From assembly GCA_000953735.1 (NCBI GenBank), contig LN554852.1:806001-870000 (forward strand): a DNA stretch of 64,000 nucleotides, given 5' to 3'. Source of the stretch: Moritella viscosa (GTDB taxonomy: Bacteria > Pseudomonadota > Gammaproteobacteria > Enterobacterales > Moritellaceae). Below are positions 10,395 to 19,197 of the stretch, piece after piece. The notes beneath the pieces were generated by a model. It saw only the letters and a program-made list of their open reading frames with translations, had not been told where the DNA came from and did no database searches. Each line of letters opens with the position of its first letter. Positions within the stretch are counted from its first letter, which is position 1. Position numbers and translations under genes: made by a program.

Positions 10395-10475
10395 TATCAT
10401 AATGCCTCTTCGAATATCGAAACATTATCAACACGTTGGTTTACTTAGTCAACTTTGCGACACAACCCAAGTTAG

Positions 10476-10757
10476 TTATGCCACTTCAGTAACCTTTTGC
10501 GGCTTTTCCAGATAGAGTATACATGCACAGCGGAGCAGAGAAGCGAAATTAGGAACATCTCCATTAATTTCCAATGCTTCATCATATATTCGGGATAAAA
10601 GCTGTGGCACCCTCATAGCCTGATTCTCGGCAACAGAGTCAAGGATGACCCAGAATTTTGCTTCTAGCCTTACACTTGTTGAGTGACCTCCCATACGAAT
10701 AGAGCGGGAAATAAAGCGGTGAATTTCTGGATTTTGATTAGCCAATATACAGCACAA
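10476..10757 (-). CDS. Ribbon-helix-helix domain protein (island cargo)
   Basis: 93 aa. The segment SVRLEAKFWVILDSVAENQ followed by a helical LLSRIYDEAL and a C-terminal NFASLLRCACILYL resembles the PF13467-type ribbon-helix-helix family of small DNA-binding proteins. I chose the TTG at 10757 because a perfect GGAGG lies 7 nt before it; an internal ATG at residue 22 would still keep the whole domain. Its target is unknown. It sits between IS copy 1 and the MITE-like element, so it looks like cargo or a survivor of rearrangement. Confidence 0.6.
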   Translation of the reverse strand: MCCILANQNPEIHRFISRSIRMGGHSTSVRLEAKFWVILDSVAENQAMRVPQLLSRIYDEALEINGDVPNFASLLRCACILYLEKPQKVTEVA

Positions 10758-10894
10758 AATTAAGCCTCCAAGTTATTATTGTATGAGTCTGGCATATCTT
10801 TCATTACGGAATAAGCCTTGTTACGAGTAAAATTCTAAATTAGCCGTTATAAAACGGTTTTGTTGAAGAGCTCAAATGTTGAGCACCGAAATGC
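10758..10894. other. Spacer with a degenerate IS5-type end
   Basis: Contains the ribosome site of the ribbon-helix-helix gene and, near 10856, GGTTTTGTTGAAGAGCTCAA. This agrees with the left end of the IS5-family copies at about 15 of 20 positions. It may be the eroded end of an older element. No gene is visible. Confidence 0.4.
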
Positions 10895-11127
10895 GGCTTT
10901 GTAGCAGCGCTCAACAAATCATCAATCCGACCTCTGTTTTTGAGGGATTTGTTATAATCTGAATAATTACTTTGTCGGTAAGTATGCTTCTTAAAGTGAT
11001 GCTGTTTAGTCAGATTGTATTTGTAAGGAATTTGTTAAATTATACTGGTGTGAAAGGTCGATTAAAATAATAACCGACCTTACTGATATTGCCTAATTGA
11101 TGATTATTTGAGCGCTGCAACAAAGCC
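10895..11127. mobile_element. 233-bp MITE-like derivative of the IS5-family element
   Basis: Both ends are versions of the right end of the neighbouring IS. The left 32 bp are an exact inverted copy of that end; the rest corresponds to roughly the last 180 bp of the IS with substitutions and a short insertion near 10993-11010. The transposase start codon is destroyed, so it encodes nothing. Two intact inverted ends could let the full-length IS mobilise it in trans. Confidence 0.75.
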
Positions 11128-11136
11128 CTAATTTGT

Positions 11137-11940
11137 CTATCTAATTAAATGTTCCGTGAAGGCGTTCATTAATCGAGGCAAGTCATAGGGGAACCGGCTG
11201 GTTAAAAGCTGTCCATCAGTGACCAATGGTTGATCAATTACAGTAGCTCCAGCATTTTCTAGGTCCTTCATAATCGACCAATAACCTGTGACTTTTCGGC
11301 CTTTAAGAAGTCCAGCATTTACCAGAATTAGTGGTCCATGACAAAGTGAAGCCAGTGGTTTATTGGTTTCAACAAAAGCTTGTAGTAATGTATGAGCATT
11401 TGTATTGGTGCGCAAAAAATCTGGGTTCCAGGATCCTCCGGGGAGAACTAATCCATCGAAGTCCTCTACAGAGACGTCTTCAAGAAACTTGTCTATTTTG
11501 ATCCAGCCTGAATTTTCCATTAGACGCACAGTCATAATATGAGTGCTGCGTATTTCTGGCATTTTCACGCCAAACGTATCCGGGAAGTTAGGCTTCTTCG
11601 GAGACACAACAAATACCTCTGCACCACTTTCCTTTAAATAATTTAGTGGCACCAAAATTTCCAGTTCCTCGACACCATCAGTTGCTAAGATAGCGATTTT
11701 TTTACCTTTCAGTGTTGTTGAATCTCGCTTTTTAAGCATGAAGTTTTTTAACTCTCGGTTTAATTCTCCATCCGCAGTAATTAGTTTAATTGTATCCAAT
11801 GTAGGAACGTAAGCACTGGTTGATGCCGCTTCATACAAATCAATTTTGTTTGTTAAGCTTTCAGAAAAAGCCTGTGATGAATAGCTGATAAACACACATA
11901 AAGTTACCGAAATTATTTTTTGTAAGTTGTATAAATTCAT
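11137..11940 (-). CDS. Exported DJ-1/PfpI family protein
   Basis: 267 aa. Residues 1-27 look like a Sec signal peptide (hydrophobic VTLCVFISYSSQAFS). The mature part is a DJ-1/PfpI domain: VEELEILVPLNYL carries the family's conserved Glu region and ASLCHGPLILVNAG the nucleophile elbow Cys-His. Family members include glyoxalase III/deglycase-like enzymes, chaperones and proteases, so the activity is not certain. A linker of about 45 residues between signal and domain is unusual. GGTGG precedes the ATG. It lies inside the IS island and was probably acquired. Confidence 0.85.
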   Translation of the reverse strand: MNLYNLQKIISVTLCVFISYSSQAFSESLTNKIDLYEAASTSAYVPTLDTIKLITADGELNRELKNFMLKKRDSTTLKGKKIAILATDGVEELEILVPLNYLKESGAEVFVVSPKKPNFPDTFGVKMPEIRSTHIMTVRLMENSGWIKIDKFLEDVSVEDFDGLVLPGGSWNPDFLRTNTNAHTLLQAFVETNKPLASLCHGPLILVNAGLLKGRKVTGYWSIMKDLENAGATVIDQPLVTDGQLLTSRFPYDLPRLMNAFTEHLIR

Positions 11941-12094
11941 GATTCCACCTAGGTTACGACTTTTGATTATTTATTTAATATACGCGACATAAAGTGGTAT
12001 TTGGTATTATCCAGATACCACATATTAAGAAAAATGGGCATGGTTCAAACCCACTGAACAGTTTGGGGCGGCTTTGTTGCATAGCTCTGGAATC
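11941..12094. other. Scar between the DJ-1 gene and the ISL3 remnant
   Basis: Holds the leader of the DJ-1 family gene. At 12070 GGCTTTGTTGCA repeats the first 12 bases of the IS5-family end, then diverges; it looks like a short leftover end of another element, cut by the ISL3-type sequence that starts at 12095. A 78-codon ORF across this scar has no support. Confidence 0.45.
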
Positions 12095-12359
12095 GGTTCT
12101 GTCGCAAACTGCGAGTTTAGTGGATCAAAATGAAAGGTGGGTGGCTCTTCTCCCGTTAGTGTGGTTAGTTAAAATCCATACTTATGATACCCATTTAGAT
12201 CCAACCACAGTCGCTGAAAATATGATTTAACAGAGCTTACGCCATAACATCTACGTTTCATCACTTTTATCTTATTATTCAACCCTTCGACAAAACCAGA
12301 GTTTTTTCTACCTTTAAAATAATTGGCAATTTGCCCCTTATACTTTACCAGTGTTGATA
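12095..12359 (-). mobile_element. Remnant of an ISL3-family element (3' part)
   Basis: Begins with an outward end GGTTCTGTCGCAAACTGCGA and contains the C-terminal end of an ISL3-type transposase reading on the minus strand. It is cut at 12360 by IS copy 2; nothing like the rest of the element follows on the other side of that copy, so the 5' part has been deleted. Confidence 0.65.
12169..12359 (-). pseudogene. Truncated ISL3-family transposase (C-terminal fragment)
   Basis: About 63 residues of the C-terminus survive. The segment FVEGLNNKIKVMKRRCYG, then FQRLWLDLNG, is characteristic of the end of ISL3-family transposases. The catalytic domain is absent. The open frame upstream of 12359 is only the terminal repeat of IS copy 2 and is not part of the original gene. 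It cannot be functional. Confidence 0.75.
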
Positions 12360-13463
12360 GGCTTTGTTGCAACACTCAATCTCACTTGTCTTTGAATGTG
12401 ATCAGGCAACTCGGTAGCTATTGGGCATCCCGAGATGAGTGAAGCGATTTAATATGGAACAACCTAATAATATTTCCTGATTTTGATTACTAAAATTTTT
12501 ACTGTGTAACTTATTCCCAAGTATTTTTTTATACCTCTGCATCGCAGTTTCTGACACATTTCGCCGTCCATAATGCCGAAGTTTCTGCCAGCGCATTATC
12601 CCTAAAGCAAAGCTTTCAATTAAATTACTCATTCGTTTTGAATGATGGAACTCATCCGCAAACGTATTATCTTTCGGCGGAATGATAATTTGTGCATCTG
12701 GAAAGTACTTTTCCAATGTTTGATAAACAGCGTTGGTGTCATACATTTTATCTGCGGTAATATGCTCGACAGCTACTGTAATTTGAGCACAAATAGCATC
12801 AACAATCTGGTCATCCATCTCGTCTTTATGCGTTAAGACTGCACTTTCAATTATGTGGTTACCATTAACCCCAAAATGCGCTTTACGCCAACTTCGTTTG
12901 GCGTTCACCTTATGCTTTTCCTGATGCCCCTCATCCCGACCAAATCGCTTTAAGCCTGTAGAATCAATGGCGATAGCGACGATGTCATCGTCCATCTTTT
13001 CATTTCGTTTAAATTTAGGTGTATCAAAACCTAGCTGGAAAAGCCGCTTCGAAAGTAATGTATAGTCTGGACATTGAAGGTTATCGGCGCTGAACATCTC
13101 AAGTATATTTTCGATAAATCCCAGCGTTTGACGTAAAGGTAATTTGAATACCATACGTAAGTAATGACAAGCTTCTATCGTGCTATTTGGGTATTTAACT
13201 GTTGAACCAGTACCATCATAAATACGCACATCATCTTGCCAAGATTTCAACGTTTCCTCCGATATCCAAATATCTATTCGACCTCTGTTTTTGAGGGCGT
13301 TGTTATAATCTGAATAATTACGTTGTCGGTAAGTATGCTTCTTAGTTTGGTTGTATTTGTAAGGCATTTGTTAAATCATACTGATATGAAAGGTCGATTA
13401 AAATAATAACCGACCCTGCTGGCATTGCCTAATTGATGATTTGTTGAGCGCTGCTACAAAGCC
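12360..13463 (-). mobile_element. IS5-family insertion sequence (IS903-like), copy 2
   Basis: 1104 bp, same length, orientation and ends as copy 1. I see only two base differences between the copies (12498 and 13143 region against 9429 and 10074 region), so they are very recent. It interrupts the ISL3 remnant on its left. Flanks GTGTTGATA and TTTATCATA are not a 9-bp duplication, so a deletion or recombination took place after insertion. Confidence 0.9.
12402..13367 (-). CDS. IS5-family (IS903 group) DDE transposase, copy 2
   Basis: 321 aa, identical to copy 1 except for two Arg-to-Lys differences. The DDE residues and the Y-R-E-K block are intact. Translation starts from an ATG with the short leader found in both copies. 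Probably active together with copy 1. Confidence 0.94.
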   Translation of the reverse strand: MPYKYNQTKKHTYRQRNYSDYNNALKNRGRIDIWISEETLKSWQDDVRIYDGTGSTVKYPNSTIEACHYLRMVFKLPLRQTLGFIENILEMFSADNLQCPDYTLLSKRLFQLGFDTPKFKRNEKMDDDIVAIAIDSTGLKRFGRDEGHQEKHKVNAKRSWRKAHFGVNGNHIIESAVLTHKDEMDDQIVDAICAQITVAVEHITADKMYDTNAVYQTLEKYFPDAQIIIPPKDNTFADEFHHSKRMSNLIESFALGIMRWQKLRHYGRRNVSETAMQRYKKILGNKLHSKNFSNQNQEILLGCSILNRFTHLGMPNSYRVA

Positions 13464-13470
13464 TTTATCA
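13463..13470. repeat. Right copy of 8-bp direct repeat flanking the island
   Basis: CTTTATCA, whose first C is also the last base of IS copy 2. It matches 9274-9281. If it is a real target duplication, the pre-insertion sequence joined the fadE upstream region directly to the gmhA promoter region. Confidence 0.4.
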
Positions 13471-13591
13471 TACCATTCGCTTATTTTTGGTTATGCTTAG
13501 TGTTTTATTTATATGGGTGATACAGGTACATTATTTTGTGAAACAATAGTACTATTAAACAAATATATTTTAGGCGTAGAGGCGATAATAA

Positions 13592-14182
13592 ATGACAAGT
13601 TATCAAGGCTTAATTCAGCAAGAATTAGTCGAAGCAGCACAAGTTTTAAATGATTTTTTAGCTGACCCGAAAAATGGTGAAAATATTGAAGCAGCAGCGG
13701 CCTTATTAGCTGATTCATTTAAAGCCGGAGGTAAAGTATTATCTTGTGGTAATGGTGGTTCACATTGTGATGCGATGCATTTTGCTGAAGAATTATCGGG
13801 GCGTTATCGTGAAAATCGTCCAGCAATGCCGGGCATTGCTATCTCTGATGTGAGTCATATGTCTTGTGTGAGTAACGACTTTGGCTATGAATATGTGTTT
13901 TCACGTTATGTTGAAGGTATTGGTCAGAAAGGTGATGTACTATTAGGATTAAGCACCAGCGGCAATTCTCAAAATGTACTAAATGCATTTGCGGCAGCAA
14001 AAGCTAAAGGTATGAAGACTATTGCATTAACAGGTAAAGATGGCGGTAAAATGGCGGGTATTGCTGATATCGAAATTCGAGTTCCACATTTCGGCTATGC
14101 GGACCGTATCCAAGAGATCCACATTAAAGTTATCCACTTGTTGATTCAGTTGATTGAAAAAATGATGGGTTATGCAGATTAA
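13592..14182 (+). CDS. gmhA: Phosphoheptose isomerase GmhA
   Basis: Converts sedoheptulose 7-phosphate to D-glycero-D-manno-heptose 7-phosphate, the first step of the ADP-heptose pathway for LPS inner core. 196 aa (E. coli 192). A SIS domain covers the protein; [20 protein letters not shown] and [15 protein letters not shown] are the sugar-phosphate binding loops. AGAGG lies before the ATG. The IS island ends about 130 bp upstream, so its promoter region may have been altered by the insertion. Confidence 0.95.
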   Translation: MTSYQGLIQQELVEAAQVLNDFLADPKNGENIEAAAALLADSFKAGGKVLSCGNGGSHCDAMHFAEELSGRYRENRPAMPGIAISDVSHMSCVSNDFGYEYVFSRYVEGIGQKGDVLLGLSTSGNSQNVLNAFAAAKAKGMKTIALTGKDGGKMAGIADIEIRVPHFGYADRIQEIHIKVIHLLIQLIEKMMGYAD

Positions 14183-14258
14183 GCTATAGTCTTTCGTGAT
14201 ATTAATTTAATCCTGTGTAGTTAATGCTAGTAAGCCATAAAAGTGAAGTTATCAGTAT

Positions 14259-15035
14259 ATGTGTGAATTATTAGGTATGAGCGCAAATGTGCCTACCGAC
14301 ATTTGTTTTAGTTTTTCTGGGCTGATGCAGCGTGGTGGTAAGACTGGACCACATTCTGATGGTTGGGGAATTACTTTTTATGAAGGTAAGGGTTGCCGGA
14401 CGTTTCGTGATCCGAAACCAAGCTGCGAATCAAAAGTTGCACAATTAGTCAAAGATTACCCGATTAAAAGCCAAGCGGTTATTTCGCATATTCGTCAAGC
14501 TAATCGTGGTGGTGTAGCATTAGAAAATACCCATCCTTTTACCCGTGAATGTTGGGGTAAAAACTGGACGTATGCACATAATGGCCAGCTAACTGATTAT
14601 CATGGTTTAGCGACCGGGTTTTATACGCCAATTGGTGAGACTGACAGTGAACTCGCGTTTTGTTGGATCTTACAAGAAGTAAGTAAACAGTTTCCAATTA
14701 AGCCTGATGATATGAAACCTGTGTTTCGTTTTATCGCGAGTCTATGTGATCAGCTAAGAGCATTAGGTGTATTTAATTTGTTATTAAGCGATGGCGACTT
14801 CGTATTTGCCTACTGTACTAATAACTTACATCATATTATTCGTGAAGCGCCGTTTGGTCATGCCCAGTTAATTGATGAAAATATTGAAATTAACTTTGAG
14901 AATGAAACCTCAGATTCAGATGTTGTCGCTATAATTGCGACACAGCCGCTGACGGATAATGAAGTTTGGCATAAAATGAAGCCTGGGGAGTATTGTGTAT
15001 TTTGTCGCGGTGAGATTATGTTGACGAATACTTAG
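14259..15035 (+). CDS. yafJ: Class II glutamine amidotransferase, YafJ type
   Basis: 258-aa Ntn-hydrolase glutamine amidotransferase domain protein. After removal of Met1 the nucleophile would be Cys2 (MCELLGMSAN). The glutaminase pattern continues with DGWGITFYEG, ISHIRQANRG, NTHPF and the Asn-Gly oxyanion pair in YAHNGQL. There is no synthase domain, so the physiological acceptor is unknown. The gmhA-yafJ order is the same as lpcA-yafJ in E. coli. Confidence 0.9.
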   Translation: MCELLGMSANVPTDICFSFSGLMQRGGKTGPHSDGWGITFYEGKGCRTFRDPKPSCESKVAQLVKDYPIKSQAVISHIRQANRGGVALENTHPFTRECWGKNWTYAHNGQLTDYHGLATGFYTPIGETDSELAFCWILQEVSKQFPIKPDDMKPVFRFIASLCDQLRALGVFNLLLSDGDFVFAYCTNNLHHIIREAPFGHAQLIDENIEINFENETSDSDVVAIIATQPLTDNEVWHKMKPGEYCVFCRGEIMLTNT

Positions 15036-15055
15036 TTTATTAATCCGGCGCCATA

Positions 15056-15092
15056 AAAAAGCCTTTATACAGCAATGTGATAAAGGCTTTTT
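15056..15092. terminator. Bidirectional terminator between yafJ and purN
   Basis: Stem 15056-15067 pairs with 15081-15092, with an A-run left and a T-run right. It serves both convergent transcripts. Confidence 0.88.
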
Positions 15093-15116
15093 ATTATCTA
15101 GGATTAATGAATTAAC

Positions 15117-15764
15117 TTAGTCCGCAGCGTAGCCGCTTTCCGCTAATTTTTTACCATCAAGTACGGCTTTACCGTCGGTCATTGCTAAGCGTTCAGCGCA
15201 GAACCATTGTATAACCATAGGGTAGATCATATGTTCTTGAGTATGTACTCGTGAACTTAAATCATCTACGCTATCGTCAGAGAATACAGGTACTTTTGCT
15301 TGCAAGATTACGGGACCTGAGTCTAATTCTGGCGTTACAAAATGCACTGAAGCACCGTGTTCTTCATCACCATTATCAATTGCACGTTGATGTGTATCTA
15401 AACCTGGATATTTAGGGAGTAGAGATGGATGTATGTTAAGCATCTTACCTGCATAATGCAGTACAAAGTTATCACTTAGAATACGCATATAGCCTGCTAA
15501 CACAATCAGATCAGGTTGATACTGGTCTATTTGTGTCATTAGCGCGGCATCAAATGCAGTACGGTCAGCAAAATCATCTTGAGCAAGTGATATTGCGTCA
15601 ATACCCGCAAGTTGTGCTCGCTCTAAGCCATAAGCGGTACTTTTATTACTAAAAACAGCTGTTACTTTACCGTTAATAGAACCTTGTTCGCACTGATCTA
15701 GAATGGTTTGTAAATTACTTCCATTACCAGAAACTAATACTACGATAGATGCTTGTTTAGACAT
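15117..15764 (-). CDS. purN: Phosphoribosylglycinamide formyltransferase PurN
   Basis: Third step of de novo purine synthesis: transfers the formyl group of 10-formyl-THF to GAR. 215 aa. VLVSGNGSNLQTIL is the phosphate-binding start of the family; NIHPSLLPKYPGL holds the catalytic Asn and His, and DSGPVILQ the Asp. The start codon overlaps the purM stop by one base (TAATG), so the two are translationally coupled. Confidence 0.96.
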   Translation of the reverse strand: MSKQASIVVLVSGNGSNLQTILDQCEQGSINGKVTAVFSNKSTAYGLERAQLAGIDAISLAQDDFADRTAFDAALMTQIDQYQPDLIVLAGYMRILSDNFVLHYAGKMLNIHPSLLPKYPGLDTHQRAIDNGDEEHGASVHFVTPELDSGPVILQAKVPVFSDDSVDDLSSRVHTQEHMIYPMVIQWFCAERLAMTDGKAVLDGKKLAESGYAAD

Positions 15765-16804
15765 TATTTTATCTCAACTTGTTCTTCATTTTCTGCAGCG
15801 TCTGCAATCTCACCAATTAGCCACGCATTTTCGCCGTGTTCAGTGAAGATTTCCAGTGCTTTTTCAACTTGTGCTTCTGGTAGGGCGATAACCATACCAA
15901 CACCACAGTTAAACGTACGGTACATTTCTGTACGTTCAACGTTACCTTTCTCTTGTAACCAGTTGAAAATTTCAGGCCACTGCCAGCTATTTTCATCAAT
16001 GATAGCTTTTGTTAGTGCTGGTAGTACACGTGGGATATTTTCCCAGAAACCACCACCAGTAATGTGTGATAAAGCGTGAACTTCACACTCTTTCAATACA
16101 GCTAGCACAGACTTAACATAGATATTTGTTGGCGTTAGCAGCGTATCACCTAATGTCGAATCACCAAACGCTTGGCTTGGATCTTCTTTTGATACTTCAA
16201 GAATCTTACGAACTAATGAATAGCCGTTTGAGTGAGGGCCACTCGATCCTAAAGCGATAAGCTTATCACCCGCAGCAACTTTAGTACCGTCGATGATATT
16301 TTCTTTGTCAACAATACCGACACAGAAGCCAGCAATGTCAAAATCTTTACCGTCGTACATACCAGGCATTTCAGCTGTTTCACCACCGGTTAACGCACAA
16401 CCTGATAGTAGACAACCTTCACCAATACCGGTAACAACAGCTGTAGCTACATCTACATCTAGTTTACCTGTTGCGTAGTAATCTAAGAAGAATAGTGGCT
16501 CAGCACCTTGTACAATAAGGTCATTCACACACATAGCAACTAGATCGATACCAACAGTATCATATTTAGCTAAATCGATAGCGAGGCGTAGTTTGGTTCC
16601 TACACCGTCTGTTCCTGCAACCAACACTGGTTCTTTATAACCAGTAGGCAATTGGCAAAGTGCGCCGAAGCCACCTAGACCACCCATAACTTCAGGTCGC
16701 TTAGTCTTTTTTGCTACACCTTTAATGCGTTCTACTAATGCATTACCTGCGTCTATATCAACGCCTGCATCTTTATAACTTAGAGAAGTATTTTGGTTGC
16801 TCAC
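15764..16804 (-). CDS. purM: Phosphoribosylformylglycinamidine cyclo-ligase PurM
   Basis: Fifth step of de novo purine synthesis: ATP-dependent closure of FGAM to AIR. I choose the GTG at 16804 (346 aa, near the 345 aa of E. coli) because GAGGG lies 5 nt before it; the longer frame starting with another GTG at 16816 has no ribosome site. [27 protein letters not shown] and [10 protein letters not shown] are family motifs. It heads the purMN operon, divergent from upp as in E. coli. Confidence 0.95.
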   Translation of the reverse strand: MSNQNTSLSYKDAGVDIDAGNALVERIKGVAKKTKRPEVMGGLGGFGALCQLPTGYKEPVLVAGTDGVGTKLRLAIDLAKYDTVGIDLVAMCVNDLIVQGAEPLFFLDYYATGKLDVDVATAVVTGIGEGCLLSGCALTGGETAEMPGMYDGKDFDIAGFCVGIVDKENIIDGTKVAAGDKLIALGSSGPHSNGYSLVRKILEVSKEDPSQAFGDSTLGDTLLTPTNIYVKSVLAVLKECEVHALSHITGGGFWENIPRVLPALTKAIIDENSWQWPEIFNWLQEKGNVERTEMYRTFNCGVGMVIALPEAQVEKALEIFTEHGENAWLIGEIADAAENEEQVEIK

Positions 16805-16887
16805 TGGATCCCTCACAAACTAATCGTATCAATTGGATTAAAAAATCGCCGCCATGTTAACAACTTTAATCACATAATAGAAACAAA

Positions 16888-16893
16888 ATTATA
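16888..16893 (-). promoter_or_regulatory. Candidate -10 box for purMN
   Basis: A perfect TATAAT on the minus strand, about 84 nt before the chosen purM start. No clear -35 hexamer lies at 17 nt, so the element rests on the -10 alone. Confidence 0.35.
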
Positions 16894-17026
16894 CCTTGTT
16901 CGACCTGCAAATTGATTTTATTCTTAACTCTGGCTTTTCCATGGAATAAGCTATCATTATAAGGTCATTATTGGTAATATTACGCGTTTTTATATTGCAT
17001 TTATTTTGATTTTATTAGGAGACTCC

Positions 17027-17653
17027 ATGAAAGTTGTTGAGGTTAAGCACCCGTTAGTACGTCATAAATTGGGTTTAATGCGTGCTGCTGATATTAGCAC
17101 TAAGCGTTTTCGTGAACTAGCAACAGAAGTGGGTAGCCTACTTACTTATGAAGCAACTGCTGATTTAGAGCTAGAGCAGAAGACCATTGCAGGTTGGAAT
17201 GGTGATGTTACTGTCGATCAAATCAAAGGGAAAAAGGTAACTGTTGTGCCAATTCTACGTGCAGGTTTAGGCATGATGGATGGTGTGTTAGAGCATATGC
17301 CGAGTGCACGTGTGAGCGTTGTTGGTATCTACCGCGATGAAGAAACATTAGAAGCAGTACCTTATTTTGAAAAAATTGTTCACAGTATTGAAGAGCGTTT
17401 AGCTATTGTGATTGACCCGATGTTAGCAACGGGTGGTTCTATGATCTCAACATTAGACTTATTAAAAGCAAAAGGTTGTAAGCGCATTAAAGTACTTATT
17501 CTTGTTGCTGCACCTGAAGGTCTAAAAGCGTTAGAGGAAGCACACCCTGATATCGAACTTTACACTGCATCGATTGATGAGCGTTTAGACGAAAAAGGCT
17601 ATATCGTTCCTGGTCTTGGTGACGCAGGCGATAAGATTTTTGGTACTAAATAA
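17027..17653 (+). CDS. upp: Uracil phosphoribosyltransferase Upp
   Basis: Pyrimidine salvage enzyme: uracil + PRPP to UMP. The frame is open from 17006, but the ATG at 17027 has AGGAG at a good distance and gives 208 aa, exactly the E. coli length. The PRPP-binding loop is [12 protein letters not shown]; the uracil-binding C-terminus [13 protein letters not shown] is intact. No uraA-type permease follows; a hairpin closes the unit. Confidence 0.97.
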   Translation: MKVVEVKHPLVRHKLGLMRAADISTKRFRELATEVGSLLTYEATADLELEQKTIAGWNGDVTVDQIKGKKVTVVPILRAGLGMMDGVLEHMPSARVSVVGIYRDEETLEAVPYFEKIVHSIEERLAIVIDPMLATGGSMISTLDLLKAKGCKRIKVLILVAAPEGLKALEEAHPDIELYTASIDERLDEKGYIVPGLGDAGDKIFGTK

Positions 17654-17694
17654 GACCAATGATAAGCCGCTTAATTATATTGCTTAATTGAGCT

Positions 17695-17736
17695 ATACAG
17701 GCATTAGCCAAGATGTTGATGCCTGTATTATTTATT
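17695..17736 (+). terminator. Probable terminator after upp
   Basis: A 10-bp perfect stem (17695-17704 with 17719-17728), a 14-nt loop and a moderate T-rich tail. Confidence 0.6.
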
Positions 17737-18053
17737 CTGTTTGATTACCCACTAAATACCCACCCCATATTAATAACATATTCAATAGGTATATTTTTTC
17801 AATATCAATATCAAAATATCGGTCACTCTCCGTTTCTTTGCCATCCATACAACTAATTCCTTCATTTTAAAGACAGCTCCTTGATACTTTAGTATGGTCA
17901 ATGTTTCTCTAAACGGCTAATTAGTTTGAGGCCATGGAATATGTTTGGACATAGTGGCTGGTTTGGTTATTATTTGAGGTAAATTAATAGCGTTGGCTAT
18001 GGTACTATTCAAATAATCAATTTGAGTCATCACGTTACTCTTAAAAGGATCGT
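17737..18053. other. Gene-free stretch between upp and the DUF2066 gene
   Basis: About 320 nt, AT-rich, with no credible ORF or structured RNA. It should contain the promoter of the DUF2066-hda unit; AAAAGGA before 18054 is its ribosome site. Nothing else stands out. Confidence 0.4.
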
Positions 18054-19100
18054 ATGAAGCGTTTATTTCCTATTTTATTATCATTGTTATTTCTTGTCCC
18101 TTTGACTGCGCGTGCCGTTGAGGTTGAGCATCTTTATTCGGCATCAGTTATGGCTGTGAATAATCAGCCTAACCGTACGTTACAAAAAGTTGCTTTTGCA
18201 GAAGTATTGGTCAAGGTTTCTGGTAATGCGACAATTGCGGCTAATCCAGTGATTAAAAAAGCATTAATTAATGCGCGTGAATATTTAGTGAAACAAGCTG
18301 AAGAGCGCGTTGATGGCGAGCGTTATTTACAGGCAAGCTTTAACGAGCAAAAGATAAATCGCCTATTACGCAGTAGTGAATTTGGTGTATGGAGTCAGAA
18401 TCGTCCTCAGCAAGTAATATGGCTAGTGGTTGATGAAGACTTTAGTCGCAGCGTAAAAGGTGAAAGTGACAGTGATTATGCCGACTTTATTAATGCGATT
18501 AAAGCACAAGCAAATAAACGTGCGATCCCGGTATTATTCCCTGTTATGGATCTTGATGATCAACTACAAGTAAGCAGTAGTGATTTATGGGGACAGTTTA
18601 CAGATCCGGTTGAACTCGCTTCTGTGCGTTATGGTGCAGACAATTACATCATTGCGAAGATCATTAAGCAAAATGATGATTACCAATTAAATTGGAGTAT
18701 GTATGGTCGTAACAATAGTAATCAACCGTATGAGATTTGGTTAAATGGACAAGGTCAAGGTGAGCTTGCTGCCATCGGTACAAAACTCACCGATAGTCTT
18801 GCTGATCATCTCGGTGAACGTTATAGCGTGAAAGCATCTGGTAAAGATGAAGTAGTGTTCTTAAATGTAGATGCTATTACTAACATCACTGATTATGCTA
18901 AATTGATTGTAATGTTTTCTGAATTATCAGCAGTTGCGCAAGTTGATCTTGATACAGTTACAGGATCAAGTGTGCAATTAAAATTAGTATTACTGGGTAC
19001 ACAACAAGATCTATTAACCGAATTATCACTGGATCAACGGATCCAAAGTACTCAAAATACCTTTGGTGACATGAATTTTCAATGGAATGTGATAAATTAA
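18054..19100 (+). CDS. DUF2066 domain protein, exported
   Basis: 348 aa. Residues 1-21 form a clear Sec signal peptide ending in ARA, so the protein is periplasmic or outer-membrane associated. The N-terminal part (VEHLYSASVMAV, then ALINAREYLVKQ) matches the DUF2066 family, which commonly lies next to hda in gammaproteobacteria. Function is not known; no catalytic motif is evident. hda follows after 97 nt. Confidence 0.8.
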   Translation: MKRLFPILLSLLFLVPLTARAVEVEHLYSASVMAVNNQPNRTLQKVAFAEVLVKVSGNATIAANPVIKKALINAREYLVKQAEERVDGERYLQASFNEQKINRLLRSSEFGVWSQNRPQQVIWLVVDEDFSRSVKGESDSDYADFINAIKAQANKRAIPVLFPVMDLDDQLQVSSSDLWGQFTDPVELASVRYGADNYIIAKIIKQNDDYQLNWSMYGRNNSNQPYEIWLNGQGQGELAAIGTKLTDSLADHLGERYSVKASGKDEVVFLNVDAITNITDYAKLIVMFSELSAVAQVDLDTVTGSSVQLKLVLLGTQQDLLTELSLDQRIQSTQNTFGDMNFQWNVIN

Positions 19101-19197
19101 GCAAATTTACATCGTGTTTTTTTACTAGCCGTTTTCTATCGACCATTGAGGTGCTACAATGGTCTCACTAATCTTATGATTGTATGAAAGGGTGATA

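Noticed and set aside
10452-10468. Second ISL3-type end (reads GGGTTGTGTCGCAAAGT on the minus strand)
   Set aside because: It resembles the end at 12095, but with several mismatches and no matching duplication or transposase next to it; too weak to call.
11994-12230. 78-codon plus-strand ORF in the IS scar
   Set aside because: It crosses the junction of an IS5-type end and the ISL3 remnant and overlaps the ISL3 transposase fragment; no homology.
16900-16925. PurR box upstream of purMN
   Set aside because: Only one half site (GCAAA) is recognisable; the rest does not match the palindrome, so I do not call an operator.
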